From assembly GCA_946122785.1 (NCBI GenBank), contig CAMGYJ010000004.1, forward strand, positions 14,468,150-14,532,149: a DNA stretch of 64,000 nucleotides. Direction: 5' to 3'. The notes beneath the pieces are model-generated. The model saw only the letters and a list, made by a program, of their open reading frames with translations. It had not been told where the DNA came from and did not search any database. The position numbers and the translations under genes were made by a program. Positions 43,893 through 55,508 of this stretch are shown in pieces. The DNA comes from Linum tenue. Taxonomy: Eukaryota; Streptophyta; Magnoliopsida; Malpighiales; Linaceae. Positions within the stretch are counted from its first letter, which is position 1. Each line of letters opens with the position of its first letter.

Positions 43893-46800
43893 ATGGGCAA
43901 GGACGAGGACACTAGCAGCGGCAAGTCTGTCGAACCTATTGGTGACGGCAGCATCTCGCTTAGCTCTCCTCTCTACCTTCACCCATCTGAAAACCCTGCG
44001 CAACTGTTCGGTAGCGACCTCTTGAGTGACTCCAACTATGGCGAATGATATCACCGAAACCCTTATTGCCAAAAATAATTTGGCCTTTGTGGATGGTGCC
44101 CTGCCTCGCACGAAATATGAATCCCCCTCTCACCGGGAGGCATGGGATCGCTGTGATGCGACAGTCAAGGGCTGGTTAAAGACTGCGATGACCCGCGAAG
44201 TCCATAACAGCGTCCCCACCGCCACCACATCTCGTGCTATCTGGTTGGATTTGCAACGCCGCTTCAGCAAAGGCACGACGCAACGGGCGTACGAATTGCG
44301 GCGGACCATCAGCAATTTTCGGCAAGATAAGTTGTCTGTCTCTGCTTATTATACTCATCTACGTTCGACCTGGGATGAGATGCAGACGATAGGGGGAGTA
44401 GCGCGCTGCACCTGCAATTGGATGCAAGCGCAGCAGGACAGCATCGACACAGCGCGCCTTTTCAAGTTTCTTATGGGACTTGATGAGGCTTACTCGGTGG
44501 TTCGGTCTCAGATACTCAGTACTCGGCCTACTCCATCCCTTGCAGATGCTTACCAAATGGTTGCTACAGAAGAGCAGCACCGTCACATCACTAGCAATCG
44601 TCGACCCATCGTTGACACTGCAGTTTTCCAGGCCCAGACCGAGCAGGAGCCGCCTGAAGATCGTGAGCGCCCACGTTGTGCGCATTGCAACAAATTGGGG
44701 CACACGAAAGAGAAGTGCTATCGTCTGCATGGGTATCCAGCTGGGCATCTCCAAGCCAAACAGACTGATGAGCGTGTCGCGCCAAGCAATCGGCGCACCA
44801 AGGCTGCACATGTAGAACCCGACACCTCATCTCCCATCCATGGGCTCTAGGCTGCTCAGTTTAATCAACTCAAGGAGTTTCTCAGCTCCACCGACAGTCC
44901 TACAGCTCCCACGGCTCACATGGCGGGTAACTCTCCTGATCTCGATACTTGGTTAATTGATTCAGGGTGTAATGAGCATATAGTTCGTAATGTTAGTTGG
45001 ATGGATAGGATGGACAGTCATTTTGATCACACACAGGTCAGAATTCCGGATGGGACAGGAATTCCGGTAAAAGGGATGGGTTCTGTTAAGCTCACAGATT
45101 CTATAGTACTTGACCGCGTCTTGCACCTACCGGCTTTCAAGTGCAACCTTATATCGGTCAGTCGCTTAGCTCGTGACCATAACGTGGCAGTGACCTTCTT
45201 GCGTGATTTCTGCGTGCTTCAAGTATTACCTTCTAGGACGCTGATTGGAGTGGGTCATCTTAAAGATGGATTATATTACCTGCACCGCTTCGAAGTGACA
45301 GCTCCTGTGTGGACTTGCCCGGCGGCGTCAGCAATCACTGCTTCTGAACTATGGCATGCACGTCTCGACCACTTGTCTTTTGATAAACTTGTTCATTTGA
45401 AGACTTCTCTGGGTTGTACCGTTTCTTCTCGGGATTCTTTGCATTGTGATTCCTGTTTTCGAGCCAAACAGACTCGCATCCCTTTCCCTTCTAGTTCCAT
45501 TAAAACGACTGAATGTTTTGCACTGATTCATATGGATATTTGGGGACCTTATCGGACACCTGCTCTTGATGGTTCTCGCTATTTTTTACTATTGTGGACG
45601 ATTTCAGTCGTTCTACTTGGGTTTATATGATGAAGTATAAGTATGATGTCGAACGCTATCTCAGACTGTACTGTAAGCTTGCTCATACACAGTTTCGGAA
45701 AACCGTCCGCCGCATACAGGCAGATAATGGTCCGGAATTTCAGACCACCTCCCTCCGAGCTTATTATGAGGAACACGACATCGTTCTTCAGACCACTTGT
45801 ACTGACACCCCACAGCAGAACGGGGTTGTTGAACGCAAGCATCGTCATTTATTGGAGACAGCCAGAGCGTTGATGTTCCATGCAGGACTTCCCATTCGTT
45901 TCTAGGCCGAATGCGTTTTGACAGCAGCTTATTTGATCAACCGCATGCCCTTAAATTCTATTTCCGGGAAAACTCCTTTTGAGATCCTCTTGGAACGCAT
46001 CCCTACCTACTCACACCTCCGCAGTTTCGGTTGTCTCGTTTATGTCAAAGACACCCATCATGGTCTGGACAAGTTTGTCGAGCGAGGTCGTGCGGGAGTG
46101 TTCATTGGTTATCCAGGCTCGCAGAAGGGATACCGGGTTTATGATTTTCGCACTCGAAAGATCATTGTATCCCGTGACGTTCACTTTATTGAACAGGTGT
46201 TTCCTTTCCTCCTCAAATCGGCGGCCGAGCGTGGTACACTCTCGTCCTCTCTCCCCTACGTGGACACTTGTACTCTTCGTCGCATGCATGAAGGGGGAGA
46301 TGACGTGGGAAATGTCGCTCCCTTCCTTGCCGATGACGACCCTGCAGATCACATGGACCCGGATGATCAGGCTGACCGCATGACACCTCCTGGGACCATA
46401 AGCAACCCGGATAATGATGAGACCTCCGAGTTCGCATCACCTCTTGGTTCGCCTCCAACTGTCGACCCTCTTGTCTCCCCGCCTCCGGTCGCGCCTACAT
46501 CGACCATCCCTCCTGCCGAGACTGAGCTCGCCCATGGGAGTGATCCTCCACCTCAGCCCGCTCTTCGTCATAACCCTCCTCGGGATCGGCGTCCTCCGAC
46601 AAGCTTGGATGTTTACGAGATAGAATACCCGAACTCCTCCTCTCATAATGTAGATTTTCCTATGTCAAATTGTGTCACTTATCACCGACTTTCCAATGCT
46701 CACCGTGCTTTCTTGGCTGTTATGTCCAATCTTGACCAGCCTCGTACCTATGCACAAGCGGTTCGGTTTGAACAGTGGCGGGCAGCAATGATGAAGGAAA

Positions 46801-48271
46801 TTGCCGCCCTTGAAGCACAGGGCACATGGACTCTCTAGGAGCTTCCTCCTGGCAAGCGGGACATCGACTCAAAATGGGTTTACAAGATTAAGTACTATCC
46901 TGACGGTACCGTGGAACGCTACAAGGCTCATCCCGTTGCCAAAGGGTTTACTCAACTTGAAGGTATCAACTTTCACGACACCTTTGCTCCCGTTGCTAAA
47001 CTGGTCACAGTTCGCGTTCTTTTGGCATTGGCGGCTAAAAGGGGTTGGCCCCTGCACCAACTCGACGTCAACAACGCATTCCTCCATGGTGATCTCGAAG
47101 AGGAGGTTTACATGAAGGTGCCCCAGGGTTTTGCTAAAGAGGTCGATACACGCGTCTGTCGGCTTTGCAAGTCCCTTTATGGAATCCGCCAAGCCTCGCG
47201 GAATTGGTATGCTAAATTCACTCAGGCCTGACTGGAGTTTGGTTTTCAGGTGTCCAAAGCTGATCACTCGCTTCTCACTCATGGGTCCTCGGGTGCGTTT
47301 ACGGCGGTCCTCATTTATGTAGATGATGTGATCATCACTGGTGATGACTTGGGTTTCATTCAGCGTGTTAAAGCCTACCTGCATGAGCGCTTCAATATCA
47401 AGGATTTGGGTCCTTTGAAGTATTTCCTCGGGATTGAAGTAGCTCGTTCTCCTGATGGGCTCGTTCTCAGTCAACGTAAATACACCCTAGACATTTTGGC
47501 GGATGCGGGCATGACTGCAGCTCGCCCCAGCGGGTTCCCTATGGAGCAACAACATAATTTCACCCGGGCGAATGATGAACGCACTGAAGATGTAGCTTCC
47601 TATCGACGACTCATTGGACGACTTCTATATCTTACTATCACTCGTCCGGACATCGCCTACAGTGTCAACCTTCTCAGCCAGTTTGTTCACTCTCCTAGTC
47701 CTGATCATATGGCCGCTGCGCACCGGATCCTTCGTTATTTGAAGGCCGCTCCTGGCCAAGGGCTCTTTCTCCCATCCGATGGTCCTCTGGAGTTGGTGGC
47801 TTACAGTGACGCTGATTGGGCTGGTTGTCAGTTCAGCCGTCGCTCTACCACAGGCTACTACATCCAGTTTGGTGGGGCTCCCATTTCCTGGCGCGCCAAG
47901 AAGCAGCAAGTGGTCGCTCGCTCTTCTGCAGAGGCTGAATATCGAGCCTTGGCTAGCACCACTAGTGAGATTCTATGGCTCCGTTTTCTTCTCCATGAGT
48001 TACAGGTACCTCAACATACTCCCACTCGCCTTTATTGTGATAGTCAGGCTGCTCTTCACATTGCAGCCAACCCAGTCTTTCATGAGCGAACGAAACACGT
48101 CGAGATGGTCTGCTACTTTGTCCATGAGCGTGTGACTTCGGGCGACATCCTACCCCAGAAGATCGGCACTCACTCACAGCTGGGCCGACATATTCACCAA
48201 TGCTTTGGGCACTGAATAGTTTCACGCCTTGTTGTCCAAGCTTGGCATTCGGGACCTTCATGCTTCAGCTT
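43893..48271 (+). pseudogene. Ty1/copia gag-pol polyprotein, decayed
   Basis: It starts with ATG at 43893. Order: gag N-terminus with a frame break at about 44040-44070; gag body to 44850; zinc knuckle CAHCNKLGHTKEKC (about 44676-44720); protease DSG (about 44959); GAG-pre-integrase; integrase core with ADNGPEF (about 45721) and QQNGVVERKH (about 45811-45840); reverse transcriptase with YVDDV (about 47317); RNase H (SDADWAG, about 47807; SSAEAEYRALA, about 47927). The integrase-before-RT order is copia-type. Breaks: TAG at 44848, a 1-bp shift near 45585, TAG at 45903, TAG at 46836, TGA at 47229, and a shift near 48182. Several stops fit single C-to-T or G-to-A changes. It is not functional. 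Confidence 0.95.
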
Positions 48272-48280
48272 GAGGGGGAG
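48269..48280 (+). other. Polypurine tract of the copia element
   Basis: TTGAGGGGGAG immediately precedes the 3' LTR. Confidence 0.85.
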
Positions 48281-48550
48281 TATTAGACCTACTTGTAACA
48301 TATTTTACTTGCTGGCACTACTTTGTAATTGTGCTGGTCACTCGTGTAATTGATGAAGGGTGACTCTAGCTTTGCCAGCTGAACCCTACATATATAAATA
48401 CTGGGTGAATGGCGGCTAGATGTAACAGAAGCACAACACTAGTGAAACTTCTACCTTGAGAGCTACGCTCTCCGTGGACTAGTCCCGTATCTCGGGGAAA
48501 CCACGTTAAGGCTCTGTGTTCTTTACTTTTCCGCAATTTTAGTTTCTATA
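48281..48550 (+). repeat. 3' LTR of the copia element
   Basis: 270 bp, co-linear with 43583-43851. Confidence 0.95.
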
Positions 48551-48555
48551 GTAGA

Positions 48556-49284
48556 TGACTATAATATAATGAAAATGTGGATCTCCATAAAAAATTATCT
48601 GCGTGACTGTAATATCAATTTTTTTGTGAAAAGAATATGATTCGACTTTCTTAACACATATACGATGAACATTTGATAAACTAAAATCCTACCTTAAGAT
48701 CTATCGAAGTTGTGCAATTTTGTATGGTTTTGTCCTCTGAGCCTAGAGTACTAAGGGTTGGCTAACTATGGTCCTCTTGGGGCACCAAGTTTGGACTTAT
48801 CCCTAGTGATCTAACACCTTTTTTCGCATGAGTTTGTCATGCTCTCGGGACTAACATATTTTAGGCTTTGGTCACCATCGTCGGAGAAACCAAATTGCCA
48901 TCATAATACAAAACATTCTTATAAAAACAATGAAACAAAAATCCAAATGTTCATAGTAGCCTAGGCCTAAGCTAGTAGGCTACCTATAAAGCTGTTAGAT
49001 CTCGTCTCTTCTCATGAAGTGAACAATGATTAACGAATGAAGCCACACTTAATTAAATAGTGAAGCTAATTAGTCCTTAAACCCACTCACTAAAACCTAC
49101 TCATTCAGCTTTTTAAGCACCCTTAGGGAGGAGTCACGGGCTGTATTAATAATGGATATTGACCAAGTGAGGAAGGGACAAGGCAAGGGCGGCGAGATAG
49201 GAAGGAATCGTTATAATTAAAAACGTCATTTGCAAATGACAACAAAAGAACAGTTTCGAGAAAATTGAAAAAACGCAATTTAGG
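48556..49284. other. Intergenic DNA, no gene seen
   Basis: AT-rich host sequence between the copia element and the next repeat; nothing recognised. Confidence 0.5.
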
Positions 49285-49717
49285 TAGTGATGGCAATTTG
49301 AACTCGTCACATGAGTATTATTCGACTTGTGATGGAGCGGGTATTACACGACTCGCAGTAGTGTGAGGCAGGTCATGGATATCTATATTCGTCCTCGTTT
49401 TTGGTCCATTCTATCTCAATTGTTTACCGTATTCATTCATATTTCTCCTTTCTCCTATTATGACTTTCTTCAGCTAATAAGACTAGATCTTTTAATTAGT
49501 TAAACTCAATTACTCATTATATTATCACTATTTTTAATTCATTAAGTGTTTTCTTCTTCGTTTTATGGTGAAAAGTAAATTTTTGCGTATATTTTTTTCA
49601 AATAACATAAAATAGTGGGTCCCGTCCCGTCTCGTGCAATATTACCCGTCCCACCCCAACCCTATATTAAGACACTGATTATTGAGGTATCCGCTCCCGC
49701 TCCCATTGTCATCACTA
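49285..49717. mobile_element. hAT-type non-autonomous element (about 433 bp)
   Basis: The ends read TAGTGATGGCAATTTGA and, from the right, TAGTGATGACAATGGGA. The interior is homologous to 807-1076. Flanks AATTTAGG and GTTTAGTT (or AGTTTAGT with the right edge one base earlier) give only an imperfect 8-bp duplication. It lies about 140 bp upstream of the BRO1 gene promoter. Confidence 0.75.
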
Positions 49718-49858
49718 GTTTAGTTTAGAGCCAATTAAACTAAATTAAATTCCATTTTCAAAAATAAACAAATCGTTTTTCTTCTTCTTCTAACAAAGCA
49801 AGTTGCCTTTTTTCCACAGTTCGGAAGGGTTGTCAGTTGTTTCCCTTTTCATCTTCAT

Positions 49859-49871
49859 CTATATATTTATA
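49859..49871 (+). promoter_or_regulatory. Putative TATA box of the BRO1-domain gene
   Basis: CTATATATTTATATC lies about 1.6 kb upstream of the start codon and just ahead of a C/T-rich stretch with the look of a plant 5' UTR. Transcription start is estimated at about 49890-49910. Confidence 0.5.
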
Positions 49872-49894
49872 TCTTGTATTGCTCTCTCGCAGTC

Positions 49895-51493
49895 GCTTTA
49901 TTCATAGTTTCATACCATAGTATTATATTGCTTTTCGAGTATAATATTCCCTCGAAATTTATTATACTTGCTTGACCTTCGAACCTTCGAAAGCCAACTC
50001 TCTCTCTCTTTCTACAAGGCTCTCCCAATCAACACCAGCTGACTGCTCGAGAAGGAGTCCGGCAATCTCAAGCTCGTTTCCTTTTTCCAGTATTCTTGAC
50101 TGATTTTCTGTTCGGCTTCGGTTTCAGTAGCAGCTAAGCAAAACCCAGTTTGATGGTAAGTGGGTTGGCTGAATCTTCAGTCAGCTTTCCCCCTCCCCCT
50201 ATCCCAATTGCTGATTTGAATGCTCAATTTCGCTTTTTTGTGCTTCTTACTTTCTCTGCTTGTCTGCAAGTGCCCTGTTTTGTTGCTGGGGAAGTTCTTG
50301 ATTGGGTGAATTGAGGGGTTTCGTTTTTGCTGGACAAGGGTTTTGTCGTTTTCTATTTCCTCCCTTCTTTTTAACAGGATTTTGGGAGCTTGTAAGTTTG
50401 GATGATGAACGGGATCGAATTCTGTGTTTCTTTTGTGATTTGGGTCTTTGAAGTGTAGAGGGAATTCAGATTGGGAGGATAAAATGAAGTGGAAGGAAGA
50501 GGAAAAAAGAGCTTGTATTATCGGCTTTGCTTCCTTCAGAGGTTTACTTGTGGTTTGGAACTTAATTTGAAGAGACTTTACTCACAATTCATTGGAAGGA
50601 AATCTTTCTTTTTCTATCTATCTATCCACAACTTGCTCTCACGTTAAAAGGGGGGAAAAGTAATGAATTCTGTTGCATTCAAGTTGGGACTTGGGGTTCC
50701 CCTTCCTCAACAGATTTTTCCCATCATCTAGCTAGCTGCCCATCCTGTTACCTGAGCTGTCCACCCTCCACTTGAAAGTTGTTTTGGTTGGATCCAAGTT
50801 CCTTTCTCGCTTTCACATTTTACTTTTGAATGGTTCATGCACGAAGGAGAAGGACAATCACACTTCTCCTCTTTTTCCTTGAACTGGAAAGGCAATGTTA
50901 AATGTCAAGTTTCAGGCTTTCCTCGTGATTGTCTAACCCTCTTCCCTTGATTGTCCTTCTCTCCATCTGTCCCTATTGTCTTTAAGAAAGACAAGTTGAT
51001 TCCTTTTTCCCTTTCCTTTTTCAGGGCGAAAATTGCTAGAGGCTAACCCATCAGGGAAGGTCAGCTGACCTACTAACTCTCATCAATTTACCTTCCTAGT
51101 TATGGTTATCATTATGAGATGAAAGAAACATTTCATCTGTGTTTATTGTTTCTGTTGTACATGTCTTTCAACAGATTTTCGGAGCCGTTGAATTGGTAGA
51201 GCGAGTGTGCCAGAGGGCTGTGGACTCTGCTCGTGAGTAACCTGCTACTTAATGCTTTATTAGTTGGGACATTAAGGCCTTAAATATACTTCCTTTGATG
51301 TAATGCTCTTTCGGTTAATAGCTAGTCCTTCTTGTTGCGATTATGTGGCTGGAAATTGTCTACTATACAATGTGCTTGAGCCACCACCAGTTTCTCTTGT
51401 GTCTTAAATGTTTACTTAAGCTCAGGACCTTATTCTTTGTTGTGCTGGTTGTTTTTTCCTGTTTGGAATAGTGTGTACAGTGATCTTCAGGAA
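49895..51493 (+). other. 5' UTR exons and leader introns of the BRO1-domain gene
   Basis: Inferred leader exon to 50155 (TTTGATG|GTAAGTG donor), a second leader exon 51175-51232 (ACAG acceptor, CTC|GTGAGT donor), and 3 nt (51491-51493) ahead of the main ATG after a TTCAG acceptor. The first intron is about 1 kb and T-rich. Joined, these exons create a short upstream frame. Boundaries are from splice-site consensus only. Confidence 0.55.
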
Positions 51494-51519
51494 ATGGGAT
51501 GCATAGCGTCTACACCTAA
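50153..51519 (+). other. Predicted upstream ORF overlapping the BRO1 start codon
   Basis: If leader exons join 50155-51175 and 51232-51491, an ATG at 50153-50155 opens a 29-codon frame that runs through 51175-51232 and stops with TAA at 51517-51519. It overlaps the main coding start by 26 nt in another frame. Such overlapping upstream frames usually lower translation. It depends entirely on the predicted splice sites. Confidence 0.4.
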
Positions 51520-54500
51520 GGATGCTGGTGGAAACAGGAGGAGACCTGCAAGTATAGGAGAGCTTTCTGTCTATGTTCCGGGGTTTCGAATACCTAAACC
51601 TGTTGATTTCTCTCAGGCTCTCGGCGACCAGTTGTCGAAGAACTTAGTTGAACGACTCTCTGCTCTAAGAACCCGGATTGTGGTTATGGCCGGCCAAGAA
51701 GCACCGACTGTTACTAGAACACGAAGGAGAAGTGCTACACAACATGGTAGCTTGAACAAGACACTCTCTTCGCTGGAATGTTGTAATTGTGTAAGGTTTG
51801 CAGTAGAGGTTCCCTTCATCTCTAACATTTTGTTCTTTTTCTCTAGGCGGTTCAACATTGGCTGATCTTCATCAGGCTCTTGAAGATTACTTGCCTGTTC
51901 TTTTGGGTTTAGTTAAAGATGGTAGCCAACTACAACACAATATCCAATTTGTGTGGGTAAATCAAGAGGATGAGGCAGAGGTGAGTGCTTGGGAGATATT
52001 TATTTGTGTTAATGATATCATGATCTTTTATGGTCTCCATTTTTTTTCTTTTGCATCTAAATATACTAGGACCATTTTTGCAGGAGACGTCAATGTCAAA
52101 TGCATGGTATGAGGTACTGTCTGTTTTGCACTTGATGGCAGTTCTATCATTATCACAGGCAAACTTGTTACTTCTCCCAAGAACATCGGCCGATGGTTAT
52201 CAGCCAAAAGTATCAGAAGGTTTGTACTCTTAAGGAAAGTCTGTCAGTGCAACGAACACGGAAAATTTGTGCTTGAGTTGTTATGTCTATCTCCTAAAAC
52301 TTTCTAACCTAAAAGAATACTGAGGATTCTTTAGCCTCAGTTTCTCATTTTTTGGGGCAGCATCAATTTTTGTGTTGCTTGAGACCTTTAGCTACCTGTC
52401 TGCACTCTTTAACGTACTGTGAAATTGTTGACGTCGAGTAATCTGCATTCTTAATACTGAAATCACCATTATCAAAGTATTACATCAAGAAGAAAAGATA
52501 ACAATGTTTACAGGGTTGAGCAGTGTGAATAACTGAATATGTCTGGATCCTCATGGTTGTCGATTTTACATTAAGGTTGAACAATAGGTCACAGCTGGGA
52601 TTTTCAACAGCTTTCTTTGGAATTGAGCCTTGTATTAATAGGTATCGATTAATTGACATGTCTAATGTCTTGGAAAGTTTACTGTTAAGCTGCTTTGTGC
52701 ATAGTTATTATGTGTCAAGCTTAAATTTGAGTTCAATGAGTGTTTGGATTTCCTTTTCTTCTTCCTGAAAACGTCTGTCTAGTATCTACAGTTCCTTGCT
52801 ATAACCTATATTTCGAATGCTGTGCTCTGGATGTCTACGAGGATTTCATTGACTATATGAATGCCATGAAATCTTATGTTTAAGTTATCCAGTGAGCATG
52901 AGTATGCATATGGGCGTCTCTACATGTTTCTCTCTTGATTTCCAGTACATAGAATTCTGAAATATGCTGTCTTAATTGTCTCTAAAATTGAGTGGTCATC
53001 GGTTTCCTTTTTATAGAAAGCAGGCGGGCATCGGTTGACATATTCTTGAAGGCCGCTGGATACTTGGATTGTGCAGTTAGGCATGTTCTTCCACATTTAC
53101 CTGCTGCGCTGAGGTCAATATAGTTCACAGACTTATATTAAATATTGCTACTTGTAATGTAACCTTCATTAGATTTTGAACATATTTGTTATTGCTAGTA
53201 GGAGAGACTTGCCAGTGGACCTTGCCGAAGGAGTTCTTCGAGCACTTTGTCTACAGGCCTTGGGGCAGGTACGAGCACACTTCAATGACTTGGTTATTAG
53301 CAATTGCTTCTGACTTATTTTCATATGGTGCTGTGCTGTGTATAAATGATAATATTGTATTGGAGATTAACAATCAGCTGTTAAGGTCTGAAGCAAGCAG
53401 ACAGTTCAGTAGAAATTTGTATATATAACCATCCAGAGCAGGCATTCATTTAGGAAGAAGAAAGTATTACAAATTTACAATAGGAGGGAACATGTGTGCA
53501 CTCTTGAATTGAAGTTGCCTAAAGCTAGTAGGTATAGAACTTCAATTCCCAAGGCAGCAGATTCCGTGATGTCAGTGAAATAGACTGATCCTTTTGTGAA
53601 AATCAAATAGAATGTAGAAGTCTAGACCAGCAACTTGAATTCCCTGATCTCTAGCCTTCCAACTGTTCTTGCACCTTCTCTTCTCCATCTCACATCATGC
53701 AGGATACAGCTATGATTTCATTAGTATTAGTGTTGAAGTCATCACCTAATTACTGTTAGTCATGTCTTGGAGTCATTTCACGTGAGGAGCCCCTCAACCT
53801 GTTCTTCTATGTCAAATAAGATCCAGTTGATTGGTCAACTTGGTTTTTTTCTTCAAATCTGTCGGCAGAAGTGACTGACTGTGTTTTCGTTCCTGTCTGG
53901 GTAGACCGTTGATATCCAACTCGGGATGGCAATTGATAGTGCCAAAGCAACGCTGGCAGTGAAACGGAGGCTTGCATGCGAGATGGTTAAGTATTGGCAG
54001 CAGGTACTGCTTCAAAATTTATTACCTTAATTTGAGGTTGGTTTGTCTTTCAATTCTTCTTCTCGTGCTTCTTTTAGCTTATGACTGAACTCCTCAAGCA
54101 AGCCATCCAAGATAATGCAGTTTCTAGTTCTTCGAACATTTCCCTTTTTTGTATGCCTCGAGTATCTGATCAGATATTGATGTTGCTCTATCTTGGATGC
54201 TTTTGTAACCAGGCTCAAGATAACATAATGAATCTTCCACTAGCAAATGGTTGGGGAGAAAAGCACAGACTTTTCATCAAATGGAAATATGTGGAGGCAA
54301 GGGTAAGCCTTTCATCCTAATTTATGTTTTCCAGGGTCCTTGATTGTTGATACTTGCAGTTTTATTACTGCTGAGAGATACAAGAAAATACCAAGTTTTT
54401 TGGTTTAATCCTTTGGGTTCCCAATCAATCAGGCTGGTGCATATTATTATCACGGCTTGATCCTGGACGAAGGCAACACCGAGAAATCTCATGGGATGGC

Positions 54501-55029
54501 GGTAGCTGCGTTGCAAGCTGCAGATGAATACTTCAAAGAAAGTAAAAGGTCATGCGAGGCATTCAATTTAGCCACTCCCACGTCAAGGTAACTAACTATA
54601 ATAACAATGCACACCCTAGACGCACATAGCTCCTAATCCGCGCTCTATCTGTAATCGCAGCATCCTTGAGTTCCTTTCTTGTTTGTTTGCAGAAATCCAC
54701 CACTTTGGGGAACCATGAAGTTCCTGTCAGAGAAAATCCCTAGAGATACTTCCAGCAAAGTGCGCATAAATCGTGATCTCTACTCGCACGAAAAGTAAGA
54801 ACGTGATTGATCAATCAATTCCATGTCTTTGAGGGAATGTATATATAGTGATCTTACATCGGTTTTGGGTCACAGGATCATGGAGACGGCACCTACTTTG
54901 CCAGATTTCGCGTTAGCCCTGAAACCTGATGACTATCAGCTTCCTGTCGTTGATCCCTCATGGAACGATGAAAACAACCGAGGGCCACCAGCTGCAAATG
55001 CCAACCACTTAAGAGCTGAAGGCAGCTAA
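51494..55029 (+). CDS. BRO1-domain protein, plant endosome-type (10 coding exons, 428 aa)
   Basis: Exons: 51494-51746, 51847-51980, 52084-52219, 53017-53113, 53202-53268, 53905-54003, 54213-54302, 54433-54587, 54693-54794, 54876-55029; all introns GT-AG and the sum (1,287 nt) stays in frame to TAA. The protein begins MGCIAS, an N-myristoylation and palmitoylation context, so peripheral membrane anchoring is likely. Most of the rest is an alpha-helical BRO1-like domain, with landmarks RLSALRTRIVVMAGQEAP, EDYLPVLLGLVKDGS, AWYEVLSVLHLMA, DIFLKAAGYLDCAVRHVLP, AAYYYHGLILDEGN-like text (here AGAYYYHG) and LSEKIPRDTSSKVRINRDL. It matches from memory the small plant BRO1-like family. BRO1 domains bind ESCRT-III; that role is inferred for this subfamily. 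It ends 479 bp from the stop codon of the convergent CCDC12 gene. Confidence 0.93.
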
Positions 55030-55508
55030 GAGGGGGTATACAATACATTTCCAGCAAACAAGCGTAATGCTGCACAGAAACCAAATCGTCGAACTTCCAA
55101 CACGGGTACAGCCATCGAAAAACAGGGGTTCAACAGTTCTTCCAACATTATGGAGGGCACAAAAGGGACAAGATGGTGTCATTGTTCTTTCTCTATTTTA
55201 GTTTGCCAAGCAAAGTTTGTTTGTTAAAGTCGCTGTTGTGTGTAAATTAGGTCTCTTCTCTCCATTGAAAGAACAAAAGAAAATACTTGGTGTACTAAAT
55301 TCTAATGCAAATTCAATGGAACTATCCTTCCCAGCCACTAAAAATTCTCCTGCGTGTAAAACTGAAATCACAGCAATAAGAGTTCGTTTCCTTTCCATGC
55401 ATTGTTTTGTCAATTATACATTGTGTAATTCTACAAGGAAATCAGCATTCTAGTTTTTGGCATCTCATATCACAGCTACAATGGATTATCCATAGTGAAG
55501 ATGACGTT

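Larger units (their letters stand above)
43583..48550 (+). mobile_element. Complete but decayed Ty1/copia element with TA...TA LTR ends
   Basis: A perfect 5-bp target duplication GTAGA (43578-43582 and 48551-48555). LTRs of 269 and 270 bp differ at about 11 positions plus one indel (about 96% identity), so the insertion is moderately recent. The LTRs start TATTAGACC and end TTTCTATA in place of the usual TG...CA. Primer site, gag-pol relic and purine tract are in the right order. Confidence 0.95.
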
